Shown: piece after piece, positions 18,856-29,100 of the stretch
How positions within the stretch are numbered: the stretch's first letter is position 1
Layout: each line of letters starts with the position of its first letter
Assembly: GCF_000424445.1 (NCBI RefSeq)
Contig: NZ_KE384190.1
Span: 3,597 to 67,596, forward strand
DNA length: 64,000 bases
Direction: 5' to 3'
Source: Oribacterium sp. NK2B42
GTDB taxonomy: Bacteria; Bacillota; Clostridia; Lachnospirales; Lachnospiraceae
Made by a program: the position numbers and the translations under genes
The notes under the pieces: model-generated
Database searches by the model: none
What the model was told of the DNA's origin: nothing
The model's input: the letters and a program-made list of their open reading frames with translations, nothing else

Positions 18856-19764
18856 TTATAACAAGTATTCCTTTATTTTCTTTTCTATCTGCTTAATGTC
18901 CAGCGGTATTTCATTGGATTCCATAGAAATAACTAACTCTTTTCCCACTTCAATTCCCATCTTATCAAACTGATTAATCTTTAACAATGCATGCCTGGCG
19001 TAATCTCCATCCGTTATTAGCCCAAAATGCTCCCAATAGATTGTTTTTCTTGTTCGCATATTCAGTAATGCAAAATCAGGATATAAGCATTTACCATTGG
19101 GAAGAACTATTTGGGACTCATAGACATAAGGAATGTCGAACTTTTCAAACATATCCGCCAATATCTTTTCTGATTTTGATCTGACAAGCTCACCCCTTGC
19201 AGTCAGATATTTCCCCTCCTCAGGAAAAGTATTAGTACCTCCAACGTGAAGTGCTCTCCACTCTGTAATATATGCTTCATCAGAAGGAATCAGTGGCGTT
19301 ACCAGCGCTTTTCTGGCTTCACTCAAGTCATCATAAACCCTTGCAATAGAACCAATATCATATATTTTTGTAAACCTTTCAATACGGTATCGCATTGTCA
19401 GCAGATTATCCAATAGTGCATTGTAATAGTCTCTTTGAACTATACGCTTTACCTTATCAATATCCTTTTCTTTAACATATTCCAGCTTTCCATCAGTTTT
19501 CTGTAAATAGTATTGATATCCATTCTTTCTTTTTGAACTTCTGACCGGTCTGTCGTCACTTATTTTGATAGCATTTAGATATTTCCTTGTTGCGGTTATA
19601 AGCTGATCAAGCCATTTGATCTGCTGTCTTAATTCTTTTGAATAATCTTGTATTGTCTTTTTCCTCCCGTTGCCTTTATTATGGTTCTTATTTATTTTTA
19701 TCCTTTCCTTAATAACACTCCAATTTACTTGTGATCGTGCCAGTAGTGTCTTTTGGGGCATCAA
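18856..19764 (-). CDS. Putative PD-(D/E)XK endonuclease
   Basis: 302 residues. The first 100 are basic and helical (IKINKNHNKGNGRKK, LRQQIKWLDQLIT), likely to bind nucleic acid. Residues about 195-260 hold a nuclease-like core: ARGELVRSKSEKILADMF, DIPYVYESQIVLPNGKCLYP, then PDFALLN and TIYWEHFG. This fits E...PD...E-x-x with Glu in RSKSE and YWEH as catalytic candidates. The same module forms the C-terminus of the helicase at 47434-50379 (RGELVRSKSEVIIANAL, PDFKVV, WYWEHCG). The start is uncertain: the ATG at 19761 has only a weak ribosome site. The upstream DNA is full of AACACT/AGTGT words. The nuclease assignment rests on motif reading, not on a known family name. Confidence 0.65.
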   Translation of the reverse strand: MMPQKTLLARSQVNWSVIKERIKINKNHNKGNGRKKTIQDYSKELRQQIKWLDQLITATRKYLNAIKISDDRPVRSSKRKNGYQYYLQKTDGKLEYVKEKDIDKVKRIVQRDYYNALLDNLLTMRYRIERFTKIYDIGSIARVYDDLSEARKALVTPLIPSDEAYITEWRALHVGGTNTFPEEGKYLTARGELVRSKSEKILADMFEKFDIPYVYESQIVLPNGKCLYPDFALLNMRTRKTIYWEHFGLITDGDYARHALLKINQFDKMGIEVGKELVISMESNEIPLDIKQIEKKIKEYLL

Positions 19765-19960
19765 ATAGCATCTTTCAACACTCGAATATTTCTCTAATAC
19801 ACGTACGAGTGTCTAAAAACACTTTTTCTACATATTTTTCAGCCAATTTAACACTCTATTCCACTCTATATTCTTCTACAAGTGTCAAGAACACCCAAAG
19901 AAAGCCCAAAGCATCTCAAAAACAACACTCCCAGTTTCATGACTGCATTTACCGAGTGTC
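19744..19960. promoter_or_regulatory. Cluster of AACACT/AGTGTY words upstream of nuclease gene
   Basis: Four AGTGTC and four AACACT words fall within about 215 bases in both orientations, directly before and over the start of the 302-aa gene. They may be binding sites of a regulator or of the protein itself. No clear -10/-35 pair was identified. Confidence 0.35.
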
Positions 19961-20072
19961 ATAGCATAATGGAATCTGTGTGACCAGATAAAAAATGCCA
20001 CAAATAAGAAAAACTTAGAAATTAGAAACCTAAAAGACTATAACTCAAAAGAATCAAAAAAGCAAGAAAGAG

Positions 20073-20223
20073 CCCGGAAGCTGTAGTTTCAGTCCGGAAG
20101 CTGTAGTTTCAGAAAGAGCCCGGAAGCTGTAGTTTCAGCCCGGAAGCTATAGTTTCAGTAAACAGCCCGGAAACTGTAGTTTCAGAAAGAGCCCGGAAGC
20201 TGCAGTTTCATGCAGCTTCCGGG
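20073..20223. repeat. 20-bp tandem/near-tandem repeat, six copies
   Basis: Units CCCGGAAGCTGTAGTTTCAG start at 20073, 20093, 20119, 20139, 20166 and 20192, with one or two changes each and spacers of 0, 6, 0, 7 and 6 bases. The last unit pairs with an inverted TGCAGCTTCCGGG (20211-20223). Function unknown. Confidence 0.85.
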
Positions 20224-20293
20224 GCATAACATTCACTCAATATATCCGGAAATGCTATTCCAGCTCGATAATTTCAAAGTGGCACCATATGTA

Positions 20294-20443
20294 TTATGTG
20301 CAATAGTGGTGGAATGTGCTGCTGAATTCACGTTCCTGGTCCCTCTGTTTATCAAGCCAGGCCTGCATACCCTGGATTGTCTCCTCAAAACGACTCCGTT
20401 CACCGGCTGCCTTACCTGAATTGTAAAACAGATGGAAGTTCAT
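20294..20443 (-). pseudogene. Short transposase-like fragment
   Basis: A 49-codon frame starting MNFHLFYNSGKAAGERSRFE and containing MQAWLDKQRDQEREF, ending at TAA (20294). The style (helical linker with GERSRFEE) resembles the middle of DDE transposases of the IS4/IS1634 kind, but this is recalled, not checked. Its ATG overlaps the stop of the HD-GYP gene. It is too short to be functional. Confidence 0.4.
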
Positions 20444-22146
20444 CCCTGTGCATTTATTTCAGTATAATATGCTTCAAGCTGAGCCTTGCAGCCTAAAAAC
20501 GGAGCCTTCATATTGGGATCAAACTGGGTGCCCATGCCTTCGCACATGATCTGTGCAGCTTTTTCAAAACTGAAAGGTTCCTTATAAGCTCTCTTACTTA
20601 CCAGCGCATCATACACATCAACCACTGCCATGACCCTGGCTTCAATTGGAGTCATGGACCCCACAAGTCCTTCCGGATAACCACGTCCGTCCCATCTCTC
20701 ATGGTGGTATCTGGCTACATTATAGGCAACCTTAACGAAATGTTCTTCTTCCACACCATCCAGCAGTATCATAACCATCTCACCGCTTTTGGTGGAATGC
20801 ATCTTCATGATCTCATACTCTTCATCCGTCAGCTTTCCCGGTTTATTGAGTATGCTGTTTTCTACGATTATTTTGCCCAGATCATGCATCGGCGCAGCTC
20901 TCATGATATCATCGGCAAAGGCATCATCAATATCCATAAGTCCCTGTCTGCGAATTTCACCAACCAGGATATTTATGGTGTCACTGGTTCTTTTTACATG
21001 ACCACCGGTATTGTTGTCACGGTTTTCAACCATATTTGCCATACCGGCAACTACCTTATTCTGGATGCTCCTTATGTTCCTTGTAGCCTCCTGAACCTGC
21101 CTGTTAAGAGACTCATTGTAGGAATTCACAAGGTCCAGGGCCTTCTGTTCTTCCGTAGCATCCCTTAGCTCATAAACATATCCTCTTTTTGGTTCATTAG
21201 CCCGGATGGTAAAGGTATGGATTTCTGCTATACAGGTTATATCCCCCGTTTGAAATTTTCTGGATGCAAAGCCTTCTTTTTCAAAGGCATACATCATGGG
21301 ATACATTAACCTTGTAAACTCGCTTCCATCCATCAGGGGTTCGTCAACTACCTGCTCCCTTAACTCAGGCAGAAAATCATAGGCTCTGTCATTGCAGCTT
21401 AAAAAACGCATTTGCGTGTCAACAGCGACCAATCCCCTGACAGCCTGGTCATTCTGATATTCTGTCGTAAGCGCAGTAAGATCATGTGACTGGGATCTCT
21501 CGAAATTGTACACCAGAAACACATCTGTGATGACGTAAACAAAAGGCAGGAGGGAAAACTGGATCAATCCAAGAATATCCGGCAGATATGCCATCAATCC
21601 CACGAAAATTCCCACTGTGTAAATATAAAGAGTTCTTTTTGAATACCTGCCCTTTTTTACATATGCCACGATCACCAATACTGAAAATATAGCAATAAGT
21701 AAAGACAGGTAAACTGTATGGAACAGTAACAATGGTCCGTATGTGACTTTTGTCACATTACCCATATTTGTATGGATTATTGTGATAGTGTCATAATAAT
21801 TACTATTGTGAATACTGGTCCACACTATGAATAAATGTAAAAAAGCTGTTCCATAGGCAAGGAACTTTATTGAAAATCCGGTTTTTATATCCAGGGCCTT
21901 AAGCATTGACAGTATCATGATAGACAAGAGTACCGTGCTGTCAAAATAGCAGATACAAAAACATATCATGGCTGCTTCCTGACTGAGAACCATACTTTTC
22001 AGCCAATAACCCAGATTAACTATAACTATGATGATAAAGGCAGTACTTGTATAGGGATTGATTTTTTCATACCCTCTGCAGGCGATAAGGATCCATATCA
22101 GAACAGACACTAACAGGCAAATTCCATAGGCGTATGTATACATCAC
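20440..22146 (-). CDS. Membrane HD-GYP domain c-di-GMP phosphodiesterase
   Basis: 568 residues. Residues 1-215 form about seven membrane helices of the histidine-kinase-sensor (7TM) kind. Residues about 225-330 form a PAS-like domain (GLVAVDTQMRFLSCNDRAYD) ending in YELRDATEEQ. Then comes a linker helix and an HD-GYP domain at about 355-550: HVKRTSDTINIL, AAPMHDLGKIIV (the HD pair) and ARYHHERWDGRGYPEGL (HHE and GYP). HD-GYP enzymes linearise cyclic di-GMP. Start and upstream stop overlap by 4 bases with the kinase-like gene, so the two are co-translated and probably act in one signal pathway at the membrane. Confidence 0.92.
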   Translation of the reverse strand: MMYTYAYGICLLVSVLIWILIACRGYEKINPYTSTAFIIIVIVNLGYWLKSMVLSQEAAMICFCICYFDSTVLLSIMILSMLKALDIKTGFSIKFLAYGTAFLHLFIVWTSIHNSNYYDTITIIHTNMGNVTKVTYGPLLLFHTVYLSLLIAIFSVLVIVAYVKKGRYSKRTLYIYTVGIFVGLMAYLPDILGLIQFSLLPFVYVITDVFLVYNFERSQSHDLTALTTEYQNDQAVRGLVAVDTQMRFLSCNDRAYDFLPELREQVVDEPLMDGSEFTRLMYPMMYAFEKEGFASRKFQTGDITCIAEIHTFTIRANEPKRGYVYELRDATEEQKALDLVNSYNESLNRQVQEATRNIRSIQNKVVAGMANMVENRDNNTGGHVKRTSDTINILVGEIRRQGLMDIDDAFADDIMRAAPMHDLGKIIVENSILNKPGKLTDEEYEIMKMHSTKSGEMVMILLDGVEEEHFVKVAYNVARYHHERWDGRGYPEGLVGSMTPIEARVMAVVDVYDALVSKRAYKEPFSFEKAAQIMCEGMGTQFDPNMKAPFLGCKAQLEAYYTEINAQG

Positions 22147-23945
22147 TGCCCCCCTACCAACTGGTCTATTTCAAAATATGTATCTCTGCCGCCTTCGGGA
22201 TCCTCTATGACATGAAGTTTCGAACCCATAAATGTGAGTATCCTGTCAACAAGTCCCTGACGGAATTTTCCATTATCTTCACTATTTGTTCCATCATCCC
22301 TGACTGATATCACGAGATGAAGTTTATCCTCAAATTCCTTTGAAAAAACAACCAGCTTTACCTCGTTAGTATCCACTCTGCCCAGAGAATCAAGTATCAA
22401 TGAGTGTATTAAATATCTTATCCGTTCACCGTCACCATACAGATCGTGAAGGACAGGTCGCTGAACACTTACAGTGAAAGTGATCTGACTGCCCTCCAGA
22501 TACTGCTTCACATCCTCTTCAATATTTTTAATCAGTGCATTGAAATCATACTCTTGTGCATTGATATAAAAAGAACCGTCATCGATCTTGAGATATTCCT
22601 CCAGATCCTTCATATGATTTGATACCTTTACGATTCCGCGTTTTGACTTAATTGCATATTCACGTATCCTTTCGTCCTTGATCTCATCAATCATATTCTG
22701 TTCATGACTAAGGCTTTCATTACAATGGTGTATGATATCTGCCGCCAGATCACGGAACAGACCTATCTTTTCCTCCCTGTCTTTTTCAAAATCAGATACC
22801 TTTTTAACTATGCTGTCCTTTTCACGTTTTTCATCATCTACAACCTGAAGTGCAAAAACCGCTCTGTCTACAGGCTGCCCCTCAACGTAATCCATGGCAA
22901 AAAAGTATACACGGGTCCACCCTCTGTACTTACTTAAATATTCAAAAGTGATGTTCTTTCTCCCCTTCATCCTTTCACTGAGGGTTGAGACATCTGTAAA
23001 TTCAAGCACACTGTCTTTAAAGGTTTCTGAGCAATCGTAGTTAAAAAGATACTTAAACTGTTCGTTAGCCCCCAGTTCCGCAGGTCTCTTCAACTCGCTT
23101 TCTCCCTCAGATACCACGGAAACTATTTCATTTTTTACGATATCCACGATGTAGATCGCATCATACATATCAGACATGCTGGATATGCCTGACTTCTTAA
23201 GCTCCAGTTCTTTTTGGGCATCCTCATATATCTTTAAGGACGCCAGATAAATGATCAGATTTACCAGCCAGATCACAAGAAGTGTGACAATGATATAAAA
23301 TACTGTACCGTTGGTTATATCCCTGTGATAATAAAAACTAAGATCGATATTATCAAGATCCAGCCTGTCAAGGTAATAAAAAATCACACCCGTGGTAAGC
23401 TCAGAATGAGGTCCGGCAGGAATTTCATTATCCTTCGACGAAGGAAAATATATCACATAATCACCCTTTGAAAGAGGGATAAGCAGGTCACCGTCATAAA
23501 CATAATCAAGCTCAACTTCTTCCAGCTTGTAATTTCTAAGGTCAAGCTTCTGAACCTTTTCATCCTCGGTCCCAACGGCCTGATGTATCTCAACAGTTCC
23601 GCACCAGGCATTGTTAATGTAACAGTCTCCACGTATGTTTATGCGGAGAGTCCACTGACTCACCAGGTCTTCCGAATGATTATAAAGAACTCCGTCGATT
23701 GTCTGCCCCTTCAGGTCTACTTTTTTCCCATTCAGGTCAAAATCTCTTTTTAACCATTCACTAGTGGAATCACCTCTGCCGTCATATTTAAAATACGTAG
23801 GGGCGTTTGTATCCGGTCCATTTACAACGTATTCCCTGGCGTTAAAACGGCTCACGAATACCATCTGGTAAATAAACAGCAAAACGATCACTATAGGACA
23901 TATTATGATAAAGCCTCTGTAATACTGTTTTAAATTCATCTTCAT
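22143..23945 (-). CDS. Membrane sensor histidine kinase-like protein
   Basis: 600 residues. A membrane helix at 8-30, an extracellular segment to about 210 with beta-rich ligand-like features (WTLRINIRGDCYINNAWCG), a second membrane helix at about 213-235, then a PAS-like region and a coiled helix. The H-box-like segment is DIIHHCNESLSHEQNMIDEI, and the ATPase-like end contains YLIHSLILDSLGR, LVISVRDDGTN and GLVDRILTFMGS. The N-box is degenerate (the usual N-x-x-x-N is missing), so it may be a non-catalytic kinase. It precedes and overlaps the HD-GYP gene and could control its activity. Confidence 0.75.
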   Translation of the reverse strand: MKMNLKQYYRGFIIICPIVIVLLFIYQMVFVSRFNAREYVVNGPDTNAPTYFKYDGRGDSTSEWLKRDFDLNGKKVDLKGQTIDGVLYNHSEDLVSQWTLRINIRGDCYINNAWCGTVEIHQAVGTEDEKVQKLDLRNYKLEEVELDYVYDGDLLIPLSKGDYVIYFPSSKDNEIPAGPHSELTTGVIFYYLDRLDLDNIDLSFYYHRDITNGTVFYIIVTLLVIWLVNLIIYLASLKIYEDAQKELELKKSGISSMSDMYDAIYIVDIVKNEIVSVVSEGESELKRPAELGANEQFKYLFNYDCSETFKDSVLEFTDVSTLSERMKGRKNITFEYLSKYRGWTRVYFFAMDYVEGQPVDRAVFALQVVDDEKREKDSIVKKVSDFEKDREEKIGLFRDLAADIIHHCNESLSHEQNMIDEIKDERIREYAIKSKRGIVKVSNHMKDLEEYLKIDDGSFYINAQEYDFNALIKNIEEDVKQYLEGSQITFTVSVQRPVLHDLYGDGERIRYLIHSLILDSLGRVDTNEVKLVVFSKEFEDKLHLVISVRDDGTNSEDNGKFRQGLVDRILTFMGSKLHVIEDPEGGRDTYFEIDQLVGGQ

Positions 23946-23990
23946 GCATCAACCCTCCTTAAGGCACATGCATCATCGTCTTTTCCATAA

Positions 23991-24058
23991 TCGTAGCAGT
24001 TCAGCCGGTGGATCATGGGGACGGAGTCAATGGTCCATCGGCAGAACTGTTACCTGTC
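23991..24058. repeat. Degenerate copy of the 18137 palindrome
   Basis: Begins TCGTAGCAGTTCAG and contains GGGGACGGAG and TGGTCCAT, ending GAACTGTTAC, like the ends of the 45-bp inverted repeat at 18137-18229 but shorter and imperfect. Confidence 0.65.
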
Positions 24059-24183
24059 ATCATTCTGTGATTTATATCGGCAAAATACCACATATTATAA
24101 AAATCCCCCTCTGCAGAAATGCAATTCGGGATTTTCGTGACACTGAGTGGTTCCGGAAGATCCGACAGGTTTCTCTTTGTTTA

Positions 24184-24675
24184 TCAATACGCTTTATACT
24201 TCTGCGGCGTGTTTCTTCTCACCTGCTTCAGGAGCTCTTCCGTGCCTTCAATAAACATACAGGTTTTGTTACCGTTCCTTATGTAAATGTATGCGTACTT
24301 TTTATCTTCAGGGCCGTTTCCCGAATAGTCCAGAACCTTGGCATTACCGATTTCCGTTTTTGCGGCATCTGAATTCTTCGGTGCAAAGAGGACGAGCTCT
24401 TCACCATTTGTCTCTACGATCTTTCTTCTGCGGGACTTGTTCAGAACTTCGTCAAGTTCCATGTTTCCGCCGAAATAAGTGTATTCGTATTCAACACTTG
24501 AAAAAAGCCAGATGACATAGTCGGCTGCCAGCATCGCAAGAAGCAGGAGCAGTGCAAAGGCATACTGAAGTGCCAGAAACAGTGAAATAACTGTCAGAAC
24601 TGCCGCAATTCCAAGTGCTGCCTTCCAGTATAAAGGGTCATTTCTTTTCACCATGTGCTCTACATATTCGTCCAT
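24184..24675 (-). CDS. Small two-helix membrane protein, unknown function
   Basis: 163 residues. Two adjacent membrane helices occupy about 18-60 (ALGIAAVLTVISLFLALQYA, LLLLLAMLAADYVIWLF). The rest is a soluble beta-rich domain with YEYTYFGGNMELDEVLNKSR and VLFAPKNSDAAK. This resembles a widespread Firmicutes family of unknown function (DUF6106-like, from memory). It stands alone after the terminator of the MATE gene. Confidence 0.65.
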   Translation of the reverse strand: MDEYVEHMVKRNDPLYWKAALGIAAVLTVISLFLALQYAFALLLLLAMLAADYVIWLFSSVEYEYTYFGGNMELDEVLNKSRRRKIVETNGEELVLFAPKNSDAAKTEIGNAKVLDYSGNGPEDKKYAYIYIRNGNKTCMFIEGTEELLKQVRRNTPQKYKAY

Positions 24676-24697
24676 ATAATTCCATTCCTCTCTACAG

Positions 24698-24732
24698 AAA
24701 AAGCTCGAACTGCTTTTGCACAGTTCGAGCTT
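24698..24732 (-). terminator. Terminator after the NRPS/MATE operon
   Basis: A perfect 12-bp stem (AAGCTCGAACTG / CAGTTCGAGCTT) with an 8-base loop, then five T on the minus strand. It lies 33 bases after the MATE stop. Confidence 0.9.
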
Positions 24733-24765
24733 AATTTTACTAGATTTTTGTCAAAATATAAAGTC

Positions 24766-26175
24766 CTACAAGCAAGCTTCCGGATGCTCAGCGGACGACT
24801 TTCGGGATTTCCGGAGCACCCCCCGAAGGAAGGGATAGCGTCCCTTCAGGCCATAGAGCACGACCGCACCGAGCAGGACGGAAAGAATCCAGGAAGCATT
24901 CAGTGAATGCCAGATTCCGTCCATGCCGAAGGCACGGGACAGTATAATGACAGCAGCCGCCGGGAACACGAGCATCTCAAATGCCGTCAACACTCCGGAG
25001 ACCAGCCCGTTGTTCAGCGCTGTGAACAGAGGAGAAATAAACATGGCCACGCCCATGAAGATCAGGGAAAAGCTCCCGATCCGAAATCCTCTGACCGTCA
25101 GGGCCATAATCCCTGCATCCCCGTCCGAGAACAGCGCGGAAACGGGAACGGCCAGGAGTTCTGACACCGCAAAGAAGACAAGGGAAAAAACGAACAGGAT
25201 ACCGGTGCATTTCCGGAAGAGGCTTCGGAGCTCCTCCAGGTTTTTCGCGCCGTAGTGGTAGGCGATCAGGGGTATCACACTTTCGTTGAAACCGACAAAA
25301 ATCAGCGTAAAAATCATCTGCGCGTACATCAGCGATCCGTACGCATCCACCCCGGCCTCTCCGCTCACACGCATCAGTTCAATATTGTACAGGAAACCGG
25401 CCAGGCTTTCCGTCAGGTTTTCGATCATCTCAGAGACCCCGTTGAAGCAGGCGTTCAGAATCGGTTTCCATTTCATGCGCGTCCACCTGAAGCGAATCAG
25501 CATCCCATCCCTCTTCCGTGAGCAGTAATAAGCCAAGGGCAGCAGTCCGCCTGCGATCTGGGAACAAACGGTTCCGACAGCGGCCCCCGTCACTCCCACC
25601 TTCAGTACCAGCATCAGGAAAGCGTCCAGGCCGATGTTTACAGCACCGACAGTCAGCGTATATGCAAAGGCCCGTCCCTCCTCGCCGGAGGTAATCAGAA
25701 ACAGCTGAAACGCGTACTGCAGTGCAAAAAAGGTTGTGCCGCATAGGACAATCCGCCCGTATATCAGGCCCTCTGAAAGCAGGAGCCCATCCGCTCCGCT
25801 CCAGCACAGAAACGGATCGAGCAGGAGCATGCCAAGGGCGGTGGCTGCCAGTCCGGCCAGGACGGTAAACTCCACAAGCACAGAAAAGGTTTCTGAGGCT
25901 TCTTTCTGCTTTTTCTCTCCCAGCAGCTTTCCGATCAGCGCATTTCCGCCCCCTCCCACCATAAAGCCCACTGCCGGAAAAATCAGGACATAGGGCGAAG
26001 TGAGAACAACCGCAGCATAGGAGGTTGAAGTGGTGAAATTCGCGATAAACAGCGCGTCCACGATCATATAGAGGGATGCAATTGTAATTGTCAGGATGGG
26101 AATGACTGAAAACCGGATCAGCCCGCCTGTCGTGTAATGCTTGGATAACTCCGTTTCATTCTCATTTCCGCTCAT
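24766..26175 (-). CDS. MATE family efflux transporter
   Basis: 469 residues with twelve membrane helices in two homologous halves. The first half shows MIVDALFIANFTTS and GFMVGGGGNALIGKLLGEKK, a typical MATE loop, and the second GFNESVIPLIAYHYGAKN. MATE pumps export drugs or natural products using sodium or proton flow. Its ATG overlaps the stop of the second NRPS by 4 bases, so it is the third gene of the NRPS operon and is likely to export the product or give self-protection. G+C content matches the NRPS genes and not the flanks. Confidence 0.93.
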   Translation of the reverse strand: MSGNENETELSKHYTTGGLIRFSVIPILTITIASLYMIVDALFIANFTTSTSYAAVVLTSPYVLIFPAVGFMVGGGGNALIGKLLGEKKQKEASETFSVLVEFTVLAGLAATALGMLLLDPFLCWSGADGLLLSEGLIYGRIVLCGTTFFALQYAFQLFLITSGEEGRAFAYTLTVGAVNIGLDAFLMLVLKVGVTGAAVGTVCSQIAGGLLPLAYYCSRKRDGMLIRFRWTRMKWKPILNACFNGVSEMIENLTESLAGFLYNIELMRVSGEAGVDAYGSLMYAQMIFTLIFVGFNESVIPLIAYHYGAKNLEELRSLFRKCTGILFVFSLVFFAVSELLAVPVSALFSDGDAGIMALTVRGFRIGSFSLIFMGVAMFISPLFTALNNGLVSGVLTAFEMLVFPAAAVIILSRAFGMDGIWHSLNASWILSVLLGAVVLYGLKGRYPFLRGVLRKSRKSSAEHPEACL

Positions 26176-29100
26176 TTCAAAAGACCCCCGAGAAGCATAT
26201 TCTGATTACTGTGCAGCATGCTGCACATGCGATCCACATCCTCCGCGATTTCCTGCTGCGTTCCTTCCCGAACAAACCCGGAAGGCGCTCCCACCAGATA
26301 GGTGATTTCGCCGTCTTCCGCGTAGACCTCATAGGTCATCTGGCGACAGGCCCAGCGGACCGCTGTCTGTTCCTGCAAATTTCCGGAATCGGTTTCCGGG
26401 ATTCCTTCCTCCGCGGATACGTCCTCCTCGTATGCAATCCACTGCTCTTTCACGTCCTTTCCGAACAGCGTGTGGTCGGTGTCCGACGCCTGGTAAATAA
26501 ACAGGTGATCCATCCAGCCGGGATAGCGGGCCTGCATTTCCTTCAGGGGGAACCCCTGCAGGCACAGCCCGTCGAAATACTGCCGTGCCGTTTCCCGGAA
26601 AAAGGCAGCCGCGGAAATACCCGGATCGGCATCCGGGCAGAGAATCACTGGGCGGACGAGAAATCCGAAGGTGTTTTTCAGGCGGTTGTCGAATCTGCCG
26701 TTGGAAGCCAGAAGCAGCGGAACCCTTCTGCCGCCGCTCCGCCCGGCAAGCGACAGGATGGTCAGACCCGCAAAGAAGACCGTCTCGGAAACGTTCAGCT
26801 TTCTGCAAAGCTCATTGCATTCTTCCTCGGACAGCGAAAGGGTTTTCATCCCGTACTCGGAAGGATGAAACGCATTGCAGGGGTCAGTCAGCAGATCAGG
26901 CCAGTCCGCTTTTCCGACCAGCTTTTCATAGTACGCTTTCAGATAGTTTTCGATCCGGCCGCGGTGTACCGACTCCATCACCTGATCGTTTTCCCGGTTT
27001 GCCTGAAAGATGTTTATCTCCTCAGCTTCGATCTCCCTGCCATCCAGCGCGCGCAGGATATCGTCCAGCAGGATGGAAACAGAAGTACCGTCCCCCAGTG
27101 TATGTGAAAAGCAGGCGAGCAGGATCTTCGATTCCTCCGTTTCGCATACGGCAAACCGGAAGCCGGTTTCATCATCCGACAGTAAAGGTTCCGCAGCAAA
27201 CCGGCGGCAGATCTCCGGCATCTCCGCTTCTGCTGCCCGGAGGATGTCCACCGGCATCTCCCGGGCGGCATCCGCCGCGGATTCCGGCGCAAGTATGTAC
27301 AGGCCGTCCTTCCGCTTTTCATAGCGGGCAAAAAGGCCCGGGTGCATCGCCGCTGCCCTGCGCACGGCGTCCTCGACGGCACCGATGTTGACGGTCCGAT
27401 CCATTCGCAGCTGAACAGTCATCCGGTTTTCATCCAGCCCGGAAAACTGCTGCAGGTAGTAATAGACGGCCTGCACATCCGCTGCCCGAGCCTCCCTCAC
27501 CGCTTCATCTGCCTGTCTTTCCGGCATATCCAGGATATATTTTTCCAATCCCAGAACCGTTTTGCAGCGGCTGATATCGGCAATGTTCAGGGATACCCCG
27601 TATTTTTCCCCAACCGCCGCGATGACCAGCATCCAGTCCAGAGAAGAAAGCCCTTCCAGAGTCAGATCCGTATCCGTACCGGGGGAGCGGTCAGACCGGG
27701 TGCTCCGGATGCATTCCAGAATATATTTCTGCATGTCCGTTTCCGGCGCGAGCCCTTCCATTTCATGAATTTCAGGCTTTGGAAGGTTCTTCCGGTCTAT
27801 TTTCCGGTTGGCGGTGAACGGCATCCGATCCAGTCTCATATACCAGTCCGGAACCATATAATGAGCAAGGTGCTCCTTCGCAAAGGACCGGACTGCTTCA
27901 TCCGCATTCCCCGGCGCAACATCCTCCCGCAGGGTATAGTACAGGCACAGATAACGATTTTCAATGGGCGTCACGGCGCACAGGCTGATCACCGGACAAC
28001 CGGACATCACTTCCTCAATCTCGCCCAGCTCGATCCGCAGGCCTTTGATCTTGATCTGGTGATCCGTCCTGCCGTGGAATTCGATCTCGCCGTCCGGATT
28101 CAGACGGGCCAGGTCGCCTGACCGGTAGGCCCGCATTCCGTTAAATTTGATGAAGGGATTCTCCTTCAGCGCCTCCGGGTTCCGGTAGCCGCGCCCGACC
28201 CCCTTGCCGCAGATCAGCAGCTCTCCGGTCTCGCCGGGCGGCAGGACTTCGCCGTCCTTCCCGATGATATAGCAGCACACATTGGCAGCCGGCCTGCCGA
28301 TGGTAATCCCCTCGCCGGAGGTGATCTCCTTCGCAATGCAGCTGATGGTTGTTTCCGTCGGACCATAACCGTTGATGATCACGGCTTCAGGGCTGGCCGC
28401 GCGGATTTCCCCAAACAGCTCTCCCGGAAACGCCTCCGCGCCCAGATCATAGACCCGTATCCTCTCCAGTGCCGGCCGCAAAGCCCGCGCGGCCAGCAGG
28501 GTATTCAGGTAGCTTGGCGTGCAGCACATTGCGTCCACCCCATACTGATCCATCAGACGGCTAAGCAGCAGAGGATTCAGAGTCTCCGCATCAGAAGCCA
28601 TTACAACAGTCAGTCCACCGCACAGACCGGTCAACTCCTCCATCAGGGAAAAATCAAAGGTCAGCGCGGCGTTGGCCAGAAGGACGCTGCCCTTCTCCAT
28701 GATCGTCGTCACTTCGTAGTTCTTCGGCCCCGGCTGCAGGAAGTTAGCAAGATTTCCGTGCTCTATCATGACGCCCTTGGGCCTTCCGGTTGATCCGGAG
28801 GTATAAATACAGTAGGCCAGATCATCAGGCTGTATCTCCGTACCGGGGTTCTCCGCCCGCTCCCAGGTCAGCAGGTTTTCCAGGAAGAGAGGCCTTTTAT
28901 GAAGGTCAATCAACAGGTCCGCCCGGTCAAAAGACAGCTTCCGCGTCGTCACCAGGCAACGGCAGCCCGCGTTCTCAAAAATATAACGGATCCGCTCGTC
29001 CGGATATCCGGGGCTCACCGGCAGGAAAGCCGCTCCCGCCTTCAGGATGCCCAGGTTCACTGCATAATACATGATGTTTCTCGGAAGAAGCAACATGATC

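Noticed and set aside
20073-20223. Tandem 20-bp units as a CRISPR array
   Set aside because: Gaps between units are 0-7 bases and no spacers exist.
26211-28121. Long plus-strand frames opposite the NRPS genes
   Set aside because: They are shadows in GC-rich DNA; the minus strand encodes complete adenylation, carrier and condensation motifs.
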